From positions 1 through 64,000 of the forward strand of contig CAZRSB010000002.1 in NCBI GenBank assembly GCA_964602715.1: 64,000 nucleotides of DNA, read 5' to 3'. This document shows, piece by piece, positions 35,297 to 43,872 of this stretch. The notes under the pieces are model-generated. The model did no database searches, was not told where the DNA came from, and saw only the letters and a list, made by a program, of their open reading frames with translations. The translations under genes and the position numbers were made by a program. Positions within the stretch are counted from its first letter, which is position 1. Each line of letters starts with the position of its first letter. Source of the stretch: Natronoplasma sp964602715. GTDB lineage: Archaea > Thermoplasmatota > Thermoplasmata > Halarchaeoplasmatales > Halarchaeoplasmataceae.

Positions 35297-35769
35297 TTTA
35301 TCACCTCGAAACCTCTAACTTGCCAAACATTTTCTTTATCGATTTCTAAAGTTATTCCGTATGTTTTATCTGATCTTCTAACACCAGTGACTTCAGCCCT
35401 CTGAACTTCCTCTCCCATTCGATTTAGAGCTCTCACTTCGTCCCCTTTCTCGGGTACAGGGAGGTATTCATAGGGCAATGTGATTTTACACCTTTCCTCG
35501 CTGTAACTGCAGTCGACCACGAAGATAGCTAATCCCGGGCACTCGGTCACACAAAGCGCACAGCCGGTGCATTCTTCGAAGTCTATATCTGGAGTATCGG
35601 TTATCTCGTCCATATCTATCGCGCCGAAGTTGCACGTAGCTACGCACGGGTCACAAGGGATGTTCTCCACGCACTCTATTATAACTACGGGACCTTCCTT
35701 CAATCGTTCCTTGCTGGGCTTATCTATATGTTCCGATCTTACTATACCATCATTCTTATGATCACTCAT
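35293..35769 (-). CDS. Ferredoxin-like [4Fe-4S] subunit of the amino-acid dehydrogenase complex
   Basis: An electron-transfer subunit with two cysteine clusters: 'CVENIPCDPCVATC' (modified first motif) and 'CTGCALCVTECP' (classical Cx2Cx2Cx3C). A C-terminal beta-rich domain of about 70 residues follows ('RALNRMGEEVQRAEVTGV'). At 158 residues it matches the roughly 19-kDa ferredoxin subunit of archaeal heterotetrameric proline dehydrogenases. The start codon at 35769 follows the stop of the large alpha subunit gene by 46 nt, which includes AGGTGAC. Confidence 0.88.
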   Translation of the reverse strand: MSDHKNDGIVRSEHIDKPSKERLKEGPVVIIECVENIPCDPCVATCNFGAIDMDEITDTPDIDFEECTGCALCVTECPGLAIFVVDCSYSEERCKITLPYEYLPVPEKGDEVRALNRMGEEVQRAEVTGVRRSDKTYGITLEIDKENVWQVRGFEVIK

Positions 35770-35815
35770 CCGTAAGTCACCTCTTTAATCGAGGATGGAA
35801 GGATGAAATCTTTAA

Positions 35816-37252
35816 TCATCCGCACACCTCCTCATCTACAGTACAGGTTTTTATTCCTTGTCTAGGGGCTTCTCCATATGGGCCTTTACGCATCTGTTTT
35901 AATCCTCTTTGGGCTTCTTTTTTTGAGATAACGGTGTCTTCAGTTTCACCCTTGACGTGTTCGTACACTGCCGCTCCAGCTATCTTTCCTTCTAACGCTG
36001 CGACAGTAGCTTCTTCTATCCCTGCAGCATCACCTGCTACGTAAATCCCTCTTTCAGTCGTCATCATCTCTTCTGTTCTCAGAGGTACCCATCCTCCTAG
36101 TTGGGGGACATAATCCATTTCACAACCGGCCTGTCTTAAAAAGCCAACATCTGGGCTCAATCCTACTGCCAAACAGATCACATCACATTCTATCTCTTTT
36201 TCTGTTCCCTCTATTGGGTTCCAGTTTTCATCGATTTTTTGTATGACTGCACCCTCTACACTTTTTTCTCCTATCGCCTTTTTTATGGTATGATTGGTAC
36301 TGATCGGCACTCCTGCTCTCCTTATCTTAGAAGCATGTACCTGGTACCCACCTATTTCAGGCAAAGCTTCTATCACTTCCACAACATCAACGCCAGCCTG
36401 TAATAGCTGATAAGTTACGATCAATCCTACATTTCCAGAACCTACCATTAGGACTTTATCTCCTGGAACTATACCTTCTTCGTTCATCAATGTTTGTACT
36501 CCTCCTGCTCCGTAAACTCCAGGAAGATCGTTATTTTCAAATGCTAGAAAGTCTTCTAAAGCGCCAGCTGCGTAAATGATCCCTTCTCCCTCATATATTT
36601 CTAATCTTTCATTTGCTCTAATGACTACCTTTTTCTCAGGGTAATATCCTAGTACCTTTGCTTCAGTATGTATTTTTACTCCGGCTTCTTCAGCTTTTTC
36701 TACCAGTTCTTCACCTATTTTTACACCTCTCGTACCAGCGTCTTCTTCATGACTACCAAAGAATTGATGTGTTTGTTTAACCAACTGTCCTCCTAGGTCA
36801 TCGCTCTGATCAAAAAGATGGACATCGGCTCCATTTCTTCCTGCGATTATACCTGCCATGAGCCCAGCTGGTCCACCTCCAATGATTATCACATCAACAT
36901 CTTCCTCGTACCTTTCTTTTCCTCTACCAACGTCTATTTTGGGGAATTCAGCTTTAGAACCCGTTCTTTCCACTTTCATACCCTCTTCCGCAAGGGTCGT
37001 ACAAGTTCTAACATTTGGAATACCATCAACTTTCATCAAACACGAAGAACATTTTCCAATAGCACAGAAAAACCCTCTTGGTCGTTCATGTTTTTTACTT
37101 TTAGTGAACTCTTTTACCCCTTCAGCATAGAGTGCTGAAGCTATAGTTTCTCCTTCATATGCTTTTATTTTTTCATCTTCGAAATCGAAATAGAAGCTAT
37201 CATCTTTAGCAAATTCTATTATAGGATGCTGGAAAATTCTTTTTCTGCACAT
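35816..37252 (-). CDS. NAD(P)H-oxidase-like FAD alpha subunit with N-terminal 2Fe-2S domain
   Basis: The pyridine-nucleotide disulfide-oxidoreductase-type subunit of the complex. Residues about 1-95 form a sarcosine-oxidase/HcnA-like 2Fe-2S domain ('FFCAIGKCSSCLMKVDGIPN', then 'RTCTT'). Residues about 115-460 hold two nucleotide-binding motifs ('VIIIGGGPAGLMAGIIAG' and 'VLMVGSGNVGLIVTY') and 'GIYVAGDAAGIEEATVAALE'. The C-terminus ends 'IKTCTVDEEVCG'. HcnA and HcnB are separate genes in pseudomonads; they are fused here. It is the first gene of the operon, with Shine-Dalgarno AAAGGTG upstream of the ATG and a TATA-like CTCTTAAATAAAT near 37270-37283. Confidence 0.88.
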   Translation of the reverse strand: MCRKRIFQHPIIEFAKDDSFYFDFEDEKIKAYEGETIASALYAEGVKEFTKSKKHERPRGFFCAIGKCSSCLMKVDGIPNVRTCTTLAEEGMKVERTGSKAEFPKIDVGRGKERYEEDVDVIIIGGGPAGLMAGIIAGRNGADVHLFDQSDDLGGQLVKQTHQFFGSHEEDAGTRGVKIGEELVEKAEEAGVKIHTEAKVLGYYPEKKVVIRANERLEIYEGEGIIYAAGALEDFLAFENNDLPGVYGAGGVQTLMNEEGIVPGDKVLMVGSGNVGLIVTYQLLQAGVDVVEVIEALPEIGGYQVHASKIRRAGVPISTNHTIKKAIGEKSVEGAVIQKIDENWNPIEGTEKEIECDVICLAVGLSPDVGFLRQAGCEMDYVPQLGGWVPLRTEEMMTTERGIYVAGDAAGIEEATVAALEGKIAGAAVYEHVKGETEDTVISKKEAQRGLKQMRKGPYGEAPRQGIKTCTVDEEVCG

Positions 37253-37385
37253 TTAGACACCTTTCTCTCGATTTATTTAAGAGATAAAAACATTTTGTTC
37301 TATTTTCACTTTTTTTGGGAATTTTGCACTTTTGCACGGATATTTGACCAACAAAGCAATATATCCTTTATCAAATGACTAAAGG

Positions 37386-37676
37386 ATGAAGTGGTATCTT
37401 TGCAAAGAGTGTAATAACATCTCTGAAAATAGACAAGATTGTCCTTCTTGTGGTGACGAGATGGAAAAAGTTAAGATATCTAGAGGTCTTGAAGGTTCTA
37501 TACCATTCATACTGGCAGGATTAGCTGCTTCACTTCTTTTAGTGAGTTTTATCATTGATCGATATACCTTGATCTGGTTTGCTTTTCCTCTAATAGGGGC
37601 GGGATTGATCTATGATCATCTCTATGAGAAACAGATGAAAAAGATTTTAAAAAATAAAATAAAAAAGGAAAAATGA
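37386..37676 (+). CDS. Small zinc-ribbon membrane protein
   Basis: Ninety-six residues: an N-terminal zinc ribbon ('YLCKECNNI', then 'DCPSCGDEM'), two hydrophobic helices (about residues 36-55 and 60-75) and a Lys-rich C-terminus. Such short ribbon-plus-two-helix proteins are common in euryarchaea, and no role is known. It stands alone between the dehydrogenase operon and gyrase, with its own A/T-rich upstream (CAATATATCC about 25-30 nt before the ATG). Confidence 0.65.
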   Translation: MKWYLCKECNNISENRQDCPSCGDEMEKVKISRGLEGSIPFILAGLAASLLLVSFIIDRYTLIWFAFPLIGAGLIYDHLYEKQMKKILKNKIKKEK

Positions 37677-37696
37677 GTAAATGGTCTTATATTTTT

Positions 37697-37706
37697 CTTT
37701 AAATAC
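37697..37706 (+). promoter_or_regulatory. TATA box for the gyrase operon
   Basis: CTTTAAATAC, about 50 nt before the small ORF at 37751 that precedes gyrB. A second A/T-rich TTAATATAC (37723-37731) is an alternative that would place transcription start near the small ORF's ATG. Confidence 0.45.
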
Positions 37707-37750
37707 CCAGAAGGCAAAAAGATTAATATACTTCTAATACATGACAAATA

Positions 37751-37837
37751 ATGTTACCTGAGGAGTTTTTCGGACTCTTCTGGGATGCACTCAAAAATGG
37801 ATTTATAAGATCGGGACTTGTTAAGAAGGAAGGTTAA
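37751..37837 (+). CDS. Putative 28-residue small protein or leader peptide before gyrB
   Basis: ATG 37751 opens a frame encoding 'MLPEEFFGLFWDALKNGFIR', then 'SGLVKKEG' and TAA at 37835-37837. The gyrB ATG begins on the very next base, in the same frame. The arrangement suggests translational coupling, a uORF-type control of gyrase, or a real small amphipathic protein. No homologue is known to me. Chance cannot be excluded, since 29 codons is short. Confidence 0.4.
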   Translation: MLPEEFFGLFWDALKNGFIRSGLVKKEG

Positions 37838-39760
37838 ATGATGAAAGATGAATCTATATTCAAAAAAGAAGATATTTACGATTCTGAAAAAATAAAGGTA
37901 CTTGAAGGTTTAAAAGCAGTGAGAAAAAGACCTAGTATGTATATCGGAAGTACTGATGAGAGAGGATTGCATCATCTCGTCTACGAGGTTGTTGATAACA
38001 GTATTGATGAAGCTATGGAAGGTTACTGCGATAAAATTCAAGTCATAATAGAGGAGGATGGATCAGTTAAAGTGTGTGATAATGGGAGAGGTATACCTGT
38101 GAGTGAGCATCCTCAATATGGAAGACCAGGTGTTGAAATTGTTATGACTAAGCTTCATGCTGGTGGGAAATTTGATAGGAAGAGCTACAAAGTTTCTGGT
38201 GGTCTCCACGGTGTTGGAGTATCCGTTGTGAATGCTCTTTCGAAATGGTTAGAAGTGAAAGTAAAACGAGAGGGTGAAGTTTATTACCAGAGATATGAAA
38301 GAGGAAAGCCAGTCACTGATGTGGATAAAATAGACGGAGATGGGAAGATCAGTGGAACTATAACCACGTTCAAACCAGATCCAGAAATATTTGAAACTAT
38401 CGAATTTGAATACAGTGAGTTAGAAAAAAGGATGAGAGAACTAGCCTTTTTAAATAAAGGGTTGGAAATTATAATAAAGGATGAAAGAAAAGGCCTAAAG
38501 AACAAATTCCATTATGAGGGAGGAATAATCGAGTTCGTAGAGTTTTTAAATAAGGATAAAGAGAAACTTCATTCTGAACCTATTTATTTCAACAGGAGGG
38601 AAGATGGTGTTCATGTTGAGGTGGCTATGCAGTACCGCACTGAATCTTATTCAAGAGAGATAATGGCCTTCGCTAACAATATAAATACGAAGGAAGGAGG
38701 GACCCATCTAAGTGGATTCAGGGCAGCTCTGACTAGAACGCTGAATAGTTATGCTGATAATAATGACTTAGTAGGTGATATAAATATAAGGGGTGATGAT
38801 TACCGTGAGGGATTGACCTCTGTAATCAACGTAAAATTACCGGAACCTCAATTTGAGGGCCAGACTAAAACTAAATTAGGAAACAGTGAGATCAGAGGTA
38901 TCGTACAATCTATAGTTAGTGATGAGTTGATGACTTATCTAGAGGAAAATCCTAAAGTGGCCGAGGCGATAATTGAAAAGGCCCTAACTGCTGCTAAGGC
39001 GAGGCAGGCCGCCAAAAAAGCTAAAGAACTTACTAGAAGAAAGGGTATTTTAGATAGTGTTGATCTTCCAGGCAAGCTTTCAGATTGTGCTAATCCTGAT
39101 CCAACTAAATCTGAGCTTTACATAGTAGAGGGAGATTCTGCAGGAGGTTCCGCAAAACAAGGTAGGAACAGGGATTTTCAAGCTATATTGCCTTTGAGAG
39201 GTAAGATAATCAATGTAGAAAAAGCTAGATTGAACAAGATGCTTGAAAATAAAGAGATCAGATCGGTTATTTCAGCCATAGGTGCAGGTATAGGAGATGA
39301 TTTTGATCCAGATGAAAGTCGTTATCATAAGGTGATCATCATGACAGATGCAGATGTGGATGGGGCCCACATAAGGACACTCCTATTGACTTTCTTTTAT
39401 AGGTATATGAAACCACTTATCGAGAGAGGATATCTTTACATGGCTCAACCTCCTCTTTATAAGATAACCAAAGGAGGGGGAGTCAGATATGCACACAGTG
39501 AGGAAGAAAAGGAGAACATCCTTGCCGAATGGGGTAAAAGAGGAGTCAGCATTCAGCGTTACAAGGGTTTGGGAGAAATGAATCCCAAAGAGCTTTGGGA
39601 GACTACTATGGATCCGGATAATCGGGTTTTGGCCAAGGTTACCGTTGAAGATGGCGAGAGAGCAGATGAACTTTTTGATTTGTTGATGGGAAAGAGTGTA
39701 CAGCCAAGAAAAGAGTTCATCAAACAGAATGCAAAGGCCGCAACTAACATAGATGTGTGA
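37838..39760 (+). CDS. gyrB: DNA gyrase subunit B
   Basis: The ATPase subunit of the type IIA topoisomerase that introduces negative supercoils. A GHKL ATPase domain opens the protein ('RKRPSMYIGSTDERGLHHLV', 'EVVDNSIDEAMEG', 'GRGIPV', 'SGGLHGVGVSVVNALS'), followed by a transducer and TOPRIM ('IVEGDSAGGSAKQGRNRDFQ', then 'DADVDGAHIRTLLL'). The length (640) is the short archaeal/Gram-positive-like form without the proteobacterial insertion. It precedes gyrA by 9 nt. Archaeal gyrase was acquired from bacteria and is restricted mainly to euryarchaea. Confidence 0.97.
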   Translation: MMKDESIFKKEDIYDSEKIKVLEGLKAVRKRPSMYIGSTDERGLHHLVYEVVDNSIDEAMEGYCDKIQVIIEEDGSVKVCDNGRGIPVSEHPQYGRPGVEIVMTKLHAGGKFDRKSYKVSGGLHGVGVSVVNALSKWLEVKVKREGEVYYQRYERGKPVTDVDKIDGDGKISGTITTFKPDPEIFETIEFEYSELEKRMRELAFLNKGLEIIIKDERKGLKNKFHYEGGIIEFVEFLNKDKEKLHSEPIYFNRREDGVHVEVAMQYRTESYSREIMAFANNINTKEGGTHLSGFRAALTRTLNSYADNNDLVGDINIRGDDYREGLTSVINVKLPEPQFEGQTKTKLGNSEIRGIVQSIVSDELMTYLEENPKVAEAIIEKALTAAKARQAAKKAKELTRRKGILDSVDLPGKLSDCANPDPTKSELYIVEGDSAGGSAKQGRNRDFQAILPLRGKIINVEKARLNKMLENKEIRSVISAIGAGIGDDFDPDESRYHKVIIMTDADVDGAHIRTLLLTFFYRYMKPLIERGYLYMAQPPLYKITKGGGVRYAHSEEEKENILAEWGKRGVSIQRYKGLGEMNPKELWETTMDPDNRVLAKVTVEDGERADELFDLLMGKSVQPRKEFIKQNAKAATNIDV

Positions 39761-39769
39761 TGTGATAAG

Positions 39770-42241
39770 ATGGTTACAGAGTCAGAAAATGAGCAGATAG
39801 CTGATGAAGTGTTTGATAAGAGTTTAGAAGATGAGATGGAGAGTTCATACATCAATTATGCGATGAGTGTAATAGTGGGCAGGGCATTACCTGATGTTAG
39901 GGATGGCTTAAAACCTGTCCATAGAAGGATATTATACTCAATGAGACAAGAAGGCTTATCTTCAGATAAGTCACATAAAAAATCAGCACGTGTTGTGGGT
40001 GATGTATTAGGTAAATATCATCCTCATGGTGATCGGGCAGTTTATGATGCTCTTGTCAGGATGTCTCAGGATTTCTCTTTAAGATATCCATTGATTGATG
40101 GTCAGGGTAATTTTGGTTCTTTAGATGGAGATGAACCCGCTGCCATGCGTTATACTGAAGCTAGACTGGAGGAACTAGCCGAAGAATTGATGGAGGATTT
40201 AGATAAAAATACTGTTGAATTTAGAGATAACTACGATGGTACACTAGAAGAACCCACTGTATTACCTTCTAAATTACCTAATTTACTTCTAAATGGCTCG
40301 AGTGGAATCGCCGTTGGTATGTCCACTAATATACCTCCTCACAATCTCAATGAACTCGTTGCTGCGATCAAATTACTCATAGATGAACCGGAATCTGAAA
40401 TAACGGATTTGATGGAAAAATTACCAGGTCCGGATTTTCCTACGGGAGGTATAATCCATGGATATAATGGAGTATATAACGCCTATAAAGAGGGTAAAGG
40501 AAAGATAAAGGTAAGGGCAAAAACGAAGATAGAAGACCTAAGAGGTAAACGAAGTAGATTGGTGATAGAAGAAATACCTTACCAAGTTAATAAAGCTAAA
40601 CTCGTAGAAAGCATAGCTAAGTTGGTAAAAGATGATGTTATCACTGATATATCGGATTTAAGGGATGAATCAGATAGGGATGGGGTCAGAGTTGTGATCG
40701 ATCTTAAGAGAGGTGTTATCCCTGATGTGGTTTTGAACAAGCTTTATAAACATACTCAGATGGAGGTCACCTTTGGTGTTATCAATCTTGCACTCGTAGA
40801 TGATGAACCCCAGATCCTTGATCTTAAAGAAACTCTACAGCACTTTATAGATCATAGAGTCGATGTCATAACGCGGCGCACAAAATACGATCTTGAAAAG
40901 GCCCAAGATAGAGCACACATATTAGAAGGTCTGCTGACAGCTTTAGACAATCTAGATAAAGTGATCAGTATAATCAGATCATCTGAGGAGCAGTCGAAAG
41001 CCAAAGAAAGGCTGATGTCCGAATTTTTATTGAGTAGTGATCAGGCTCAAGCGATACTTAACATGCGCTTGAGGAGATTGACAGGGATGGAAAGGGATAA
41101 CCTACAGACTGAATATGAAGAACTTCAAGAAGATATCAAAAAATATAAGGAGATACTGGGAGATAAGGATCGAATCCTAAGTATCATCAAAGAAGAACTT
41201 GACGAGATGGCCGAAAAATACGGGGATAAAAGAAGGACTGAGATAGATAAAGATGCGGTAGAAGTGGAGACTGAAGACCTAATACCGGAAGAAAAATTGG
41301 TAATAACGCTCACCCAAAGAGGTTACATAAAGAGGTCCTCTGTAGACAAATACAGAAAGCAGAGACGGGGCGGAGTGGGTTTGATCGGTATGGATACAAA
41401 AGAGGAAGATCACGTTGTAGATCTATTCGTTACGAGTTCCCACGATTATCTTTTATTCTTTACTGACAAGGGGAGAGTCTATTGGCTCAAAGCATACAAA
41501 CTACCAAAGGGCAATAGGAGAGCTAAAGGTAGACCTATAGTCAATATGCTACCTAGATTGGATGATGATGAAGAGATAGAGGATCTTATCCCCGTGAGCG
41601 AATTTTCTGAAGACAAATATCTATTGTTCTCTACCAAAAAGGGTAAGATAAAGAGAACTTCATTAAAAGAGTATAGCAATCCAAGGGTCACAGGGATTTG
41701 GGCGATCAAGCTTCAGGAAAATGATGAACTAGTTGAAACTAAATTATCTGATGGTTCAAAAGACGTAGTCCTTGGAACTAAAAATGGTCAGGCGGTGAGA
41801 TTTGATGAAGAAGACGTTAGGCCCACAGGTAGATATACTATGGGTGTTAAAGGAGCCGAATTGAGGGATGATGACGAAGTGGTGAGTATGACACTAGTTG
41901 AGGAGGATGATACAATCCTAACCATAACTAGCAAAGGGTACGGTAAACGCTCTAAGATTGAAAATTACCGCAAAACCAATCGAGGAGCGAAAGGTGTGAT
42001 CACGATGAAGACCTGTGAGAGAAACGGCAAAGTCGTTTGTGTAAGAAAGATTGAAGATGATGATGAAATAGTCCTGCTAAGCAAGAAAGGCATGATAATA
42101 AGAACCCAGGCTTCAGACATAAGCAGACAGGGAAGAAATACGATGGGTGTTAAAGTGATGGAAATAAAAGAGAACGATAGGTTGGAAGCGATGTCTACAA
42201 TAGTTGGTCATGAGAAAGAAAAAGAGATTTTAGAGGAATGA
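39770..42241 (+). CDS. gyrA: DNA gyrase subunit A
   Basis: The DNA-cleaving subunit. The catalytic Tyr lies in 'AMRYTEARLEEL' (near residue 128). 'YHPHGDRAVYDALVRMSQ' is the winged-helix CAP-like region. The C-terminal DNA-wrapping beta-propeller (about 510-810) contains the GyrA box in the form 'QRRGGVG' (about 531-537) plus several degenerate repeats, so a true supercoiling gyrase rather than a topoisomerase IV is likely. The length (823) is full. Last gene before the tRNA. Confidence 0.97.
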   Translation: MVTESENEQIADEVFDKSLEDEMESSYINYAMSVIVGRALPDVRDGLKPVHRRILYSMRQEGLSSDKSHKKSARVVGDVLGKYHPHGDRAVYDALVRMSQDFSLRYPLIDGQGNFGSLDGDEPAAMRYTEARLEELAEELMEDLDKNTVEFRDNYDGTLEEPTVLPSKLPNLLLNGSSGIAVGMSTNIPPHNLNELVAAIKLLIDEPESEITDLMEKLPGPDFPTGGIIHGYNGVYNAYKEGKGKIKVRAKTKIEDLRGKRSRLVIEEIPYQVNKAKLVESIAKLVKDDVITDISDLRDESDRDGVRVVIDLKRGVIPDVVLNKLYKHTQMEVTFGVINLALVDDEPQILDLKETLQHFIDHRVDVITRRTKYDLEKAQDRAHILEGLLTALDNLDKVISIIRSSEEQSKAKERLMSEFLLSSDQAQAILNMRLRRLTGMERDNLQTEYEELQEDIKKYKEILGDKDRILSIIKEELDEMAEKYGDKRRTEIDKDAVEVETEDLIPEEKLVITLTQRGYIKRSSVDKYRKQRRGGVGLIGMDTKEEDHVVDLFVTSSHDYLLFFTDKGRVYWLKAYKLPKGNRRAKGRPIVNMLPRLDDDEEIEDLIPVSEFSEDKYLLFSTKKGKIKRTSLKEYSNPRVTGIWAIKLQENDELVETKLSDGSKDVVLGTKNGQAVRFDEEDVRPTGRYTMGVKGAELRDDDEVVSMTLVEEDDTILTITSKGYGKRSKIENYRKTNRGAKGVITMKTCERNGKVVCVRKIEDDDEIVLLSKKGMIIRTQASDISRQGRNTMGVKVMEIKENDRLEAMSTIVGHEKEKEILEE

Positions 42242-42310
42242 GCCGAAAAACTCTTATTACTCCACAAGTTGAGAGAGGAATGAAATAGTACTTAGTATTG
42301 ACTAAATCAT

Positions 42311-42385
42311 GGGCGCGTGGCCTAGCCTGGATAAGGCGCTGCCCTTCTAAGGCAGACGTCATGGGTTCGAATCCCATCGCGTCCG
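42311..42385 (+). tRNA. tRNA-Arg(UCU)
   Basis: A complete cloverleaf. The acceptor stem GGGCGCG pairs with CGCGTCC (one G-U), D-arm GCCTAGCCTGGATAAGGC, anticodon arm CTGCC-CTTCTAA-GGCAG gives anticodon TCT, and T-arm ATGGG-TTCGAAT-CCCAT is perfect. Discriminator is G; CCA is not encoded (GCTACC follows), so CCA addition is needed. There is no intron. It reads AGA (and by wobble AGG), codons used heavily in this genome. It lies 70 nt after gyrA. Confidence 0.95.
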
Positions 42386-42487
42386 CTACCCTCTTTGACA
42401 GTCCACTAACAATTACGGATTTTTCGGTATGGTTTTGGCTTCCATCATCAATCATGTTGATTTCTTAATCATCAAGATCTATCTTTA

Positions 42488-42823
42488 TCATCTTTGCGCA
42501 TAGATCTCCTCCGACTTTCCTAAAACCTCGTCTCTAAAGTATCTACTCAGATCTTTCGGAGTTCTTAGGTCTACTTCTCTATCCCCCAAAATAGATGATA
42601 AATCCTCCTCCATCTGTACCAACTCGAAAAATCCGGGTTTGTGCTGGGGCTCAAACCATACTAGTATATCTATGTCACTTTCATCATCAAAATCTTCTCT
42701 TAAGACTGAACCGAACATAGAGATCTTTTTTATATTGTTTTTTTTACAGAAGCTGATTATCTGGTCTTTGTGTTCGTCTATGATCTTCTTAATATCCGGA
42801 TGGATTTTCAGTTCGATTCCCAT
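42488..42823 (-). CDS. MNT-type minimal nucleotidyltransferase (orphan)
   Basis: A pol-beta-superfamily nucleotidyltransferase of the MNT group. The signature is 'MFGSVLREDFDDESDIDILV' (GS and DxD). Members usually act as antitoxins that AMPylate a neighbouring HEPN toxin, but no HEPN gene is adjacent: one side is the tRNA and the other is a degraded region. A minus-strand TATA-like CTTTTATACC lies about 32 nt upstream of the ATG. Either it is an orphan antitoxin or its partner was lost when the neighbouring stretch degraded. Confidence 0.85.
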   Translation of the reverse strand: MGIELKIHPDIKKIIDEHKDQIISFCKKNNIKKISMFGSVLREDFDDESDIDILVWFEPQHKPGFFELVQMEEDLSSILGDREVDLRTPKDLSRYFRDEVLGKSEEIYAQR

Positions 42824-42942
42824 CTTATTAATCTATAATTATTACATAAAAGGTATAAAAGAATTGGCTTGATGTACCCCGTTGGTTTCGGTTTTACTAA
42901 ACATATGTCCATATCCGATCTTTAGAGGGAGATAGACAGAAG

Positions 42943-42965
42943 CCCCCCTCCGTTCAGGGAGGGGG
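42943..42965 (+). other. G/C-rich hairpin
   Basis: CCCCCCTCC, loop GTTCA, then GGGAGGGGG: an 8-bp G/C stem in an A/T-rich genome, immediately followed by ATGAATCC. Similar 3' hairpins end omega-RNAs of IS605-family elements. Confidence 0.7.
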
Positions 42966-42974
42966 ATGAATCCT

Positions 42975-43018
42975 CAGGAAAGAATTTCCTGCTCTCACTC
43001 AGCAGGTGTGCATCGTGA
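42975..43018 (+). repeat. 44-nt direct repeat, copy A
   Basis: Runs from CAGGAAAGAATTTCC through CTCACTCAGCAGGTGTGC to TCGTGA. It matches copy B at 43331 except for about six differences. Confidence 0.85.
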
Positions 43019-43330
43019 TGTCGTGATGTGTGAAAACACACCTTCTACATCTCCACTTTCACTTACCCCCTCCTTCAACCTTTAAATACCTTGAAACAGG
43101 TATGTAAAATGGTACTTGACGGCTGGTATATCCTGCCCGAAAGTCAAGTCCTGCTTCGCTGGTAAAACAGGTCAAGAGACGCAGGAATCAGAGCTTCCTT
43201 CTTTTCTTCGGAAATCGAAGATTTCCTGTGAAGCAGGCGGGAGTTGGCCCTGAAAAGACAGGGCGTGAAGTTGACCCAACTCTCCCGAAAGGGATGTTGT
43301 CTGTTCGAGAGGGCAGATGACAGAACTCTA

Positions 43331-43374
43331 CAGGAAAGGATTTCCAGTGCTCACTCAGCAGGTGTGCTTCGTGA
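43331..43374 (+). repeat. 44-nt direct repeat, copy B
   Basis: CAGGAAAGGATTTCC through CTCACTCAGCAGGTGTGC to TCGTGA, 356 nt downstream of copy A. A third, diverged copy (CTCACTCAAC to TCGTGA) lies at 43511-43535. Confidence 0.85.
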
Positions 43375-43510
43375 AGCATATGATTGGGCGTATGTCCTTT
43401 CAGGCCGTGCCTGATGCAGTCCGTGACTGTGTGGACGACAGCCCTTGAGTGCTGAACCTTGTAATCCGCAGAAAGACTTAGTCTTTCGAAGTAATCGAAG
43501 CTTACTTTTC

Positions 43511-43535
43511 TCACTCAACAATTATGTTTCGTGAT
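43511..43535 (+). repeat. Diverged third copy of the repeat core
   Basis: CTCACTCAACAATTATG followed by TTTCGTGA keeps the CTCACTCA and TCGTGA ends of copies A and B but differs between them. Confidence 0.5.
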
Positions 43536-43872
43536 TCGAAGGAGAGACGGAATGTTCTCATTCCTACGAAGCTTCCTTGCATCCGCAACAACAGTGAGGA
43601 TGAAGAGGATCGAGAAGAATCGAATTCCCCACCACACCGAAGGTGCAGGCGTCTCCAGTAATGGAACGTCCTCATGGTGAACGAACTGGAAGCCCGATGC
43701 CTTTAGGCGTCGGGAGGAGGTCACAAGATAATTGATCTTATCTTTTTTACGGCGCTCTTTTTTAACTTTTGATTTTTTAAATACCAATAATTCTATTTAA
43801 GCTAGAAAGCTTCTTTTTTGAAGAAGGAACCTTTCTCCTTGGCTAGGAATTTAAAGAGTCACCTCTATGATA

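Larger units (their letters stand above)
42943..43740 (+). mobile_element. Probable decayed IS200/IS605-type (TnpB/omega-RNA) element
   Basis: The gene-free stretch 42824-43872 (about 1050 nt) is visibly more G/C-rich than its surroundings and has no intact ORF on either strand. It opens with a G/C-rich hairpin followed by GGATGAATCC, like the right ends and omega-RNA 3' hairpins of archaeal IS605-family elements. On the plus strand, frame fragments resemble the variable tail of TnpB proteins ('ERTGSPMPLGVGRRSQDN' before a stop near 43732). A nested palindromic structure (GGGAGTTGG with CCAACTCTCCC, enclosing CCCTG and CAGGG) lies at about 43229-43282. Frameshifts and stops everywhere imply long decay. 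The TnpB identity is a tentative reading. Confidence 0.45.

Noticed and set aside
37838..42241. Topoisomerase IV (ParE/ParC) instead of gyrase
   Set aside because: GyrA carries the QRRGGVG box and a full C-terminal propeller, which favour gyrase.
43188..43514. Minus-strand ORF of 108 codons in the decayed stretch
   Set aside because: No recognisable domain, odd composition, and it spans repeat B and the palindromes; probably an accident of higher G/C content.
43515..43787. Minus-strand ORF of 90 codons in the decayed stretch
   Set aside because: It lies antisense to the TnpB-like fragments and contains no domain I recognise.
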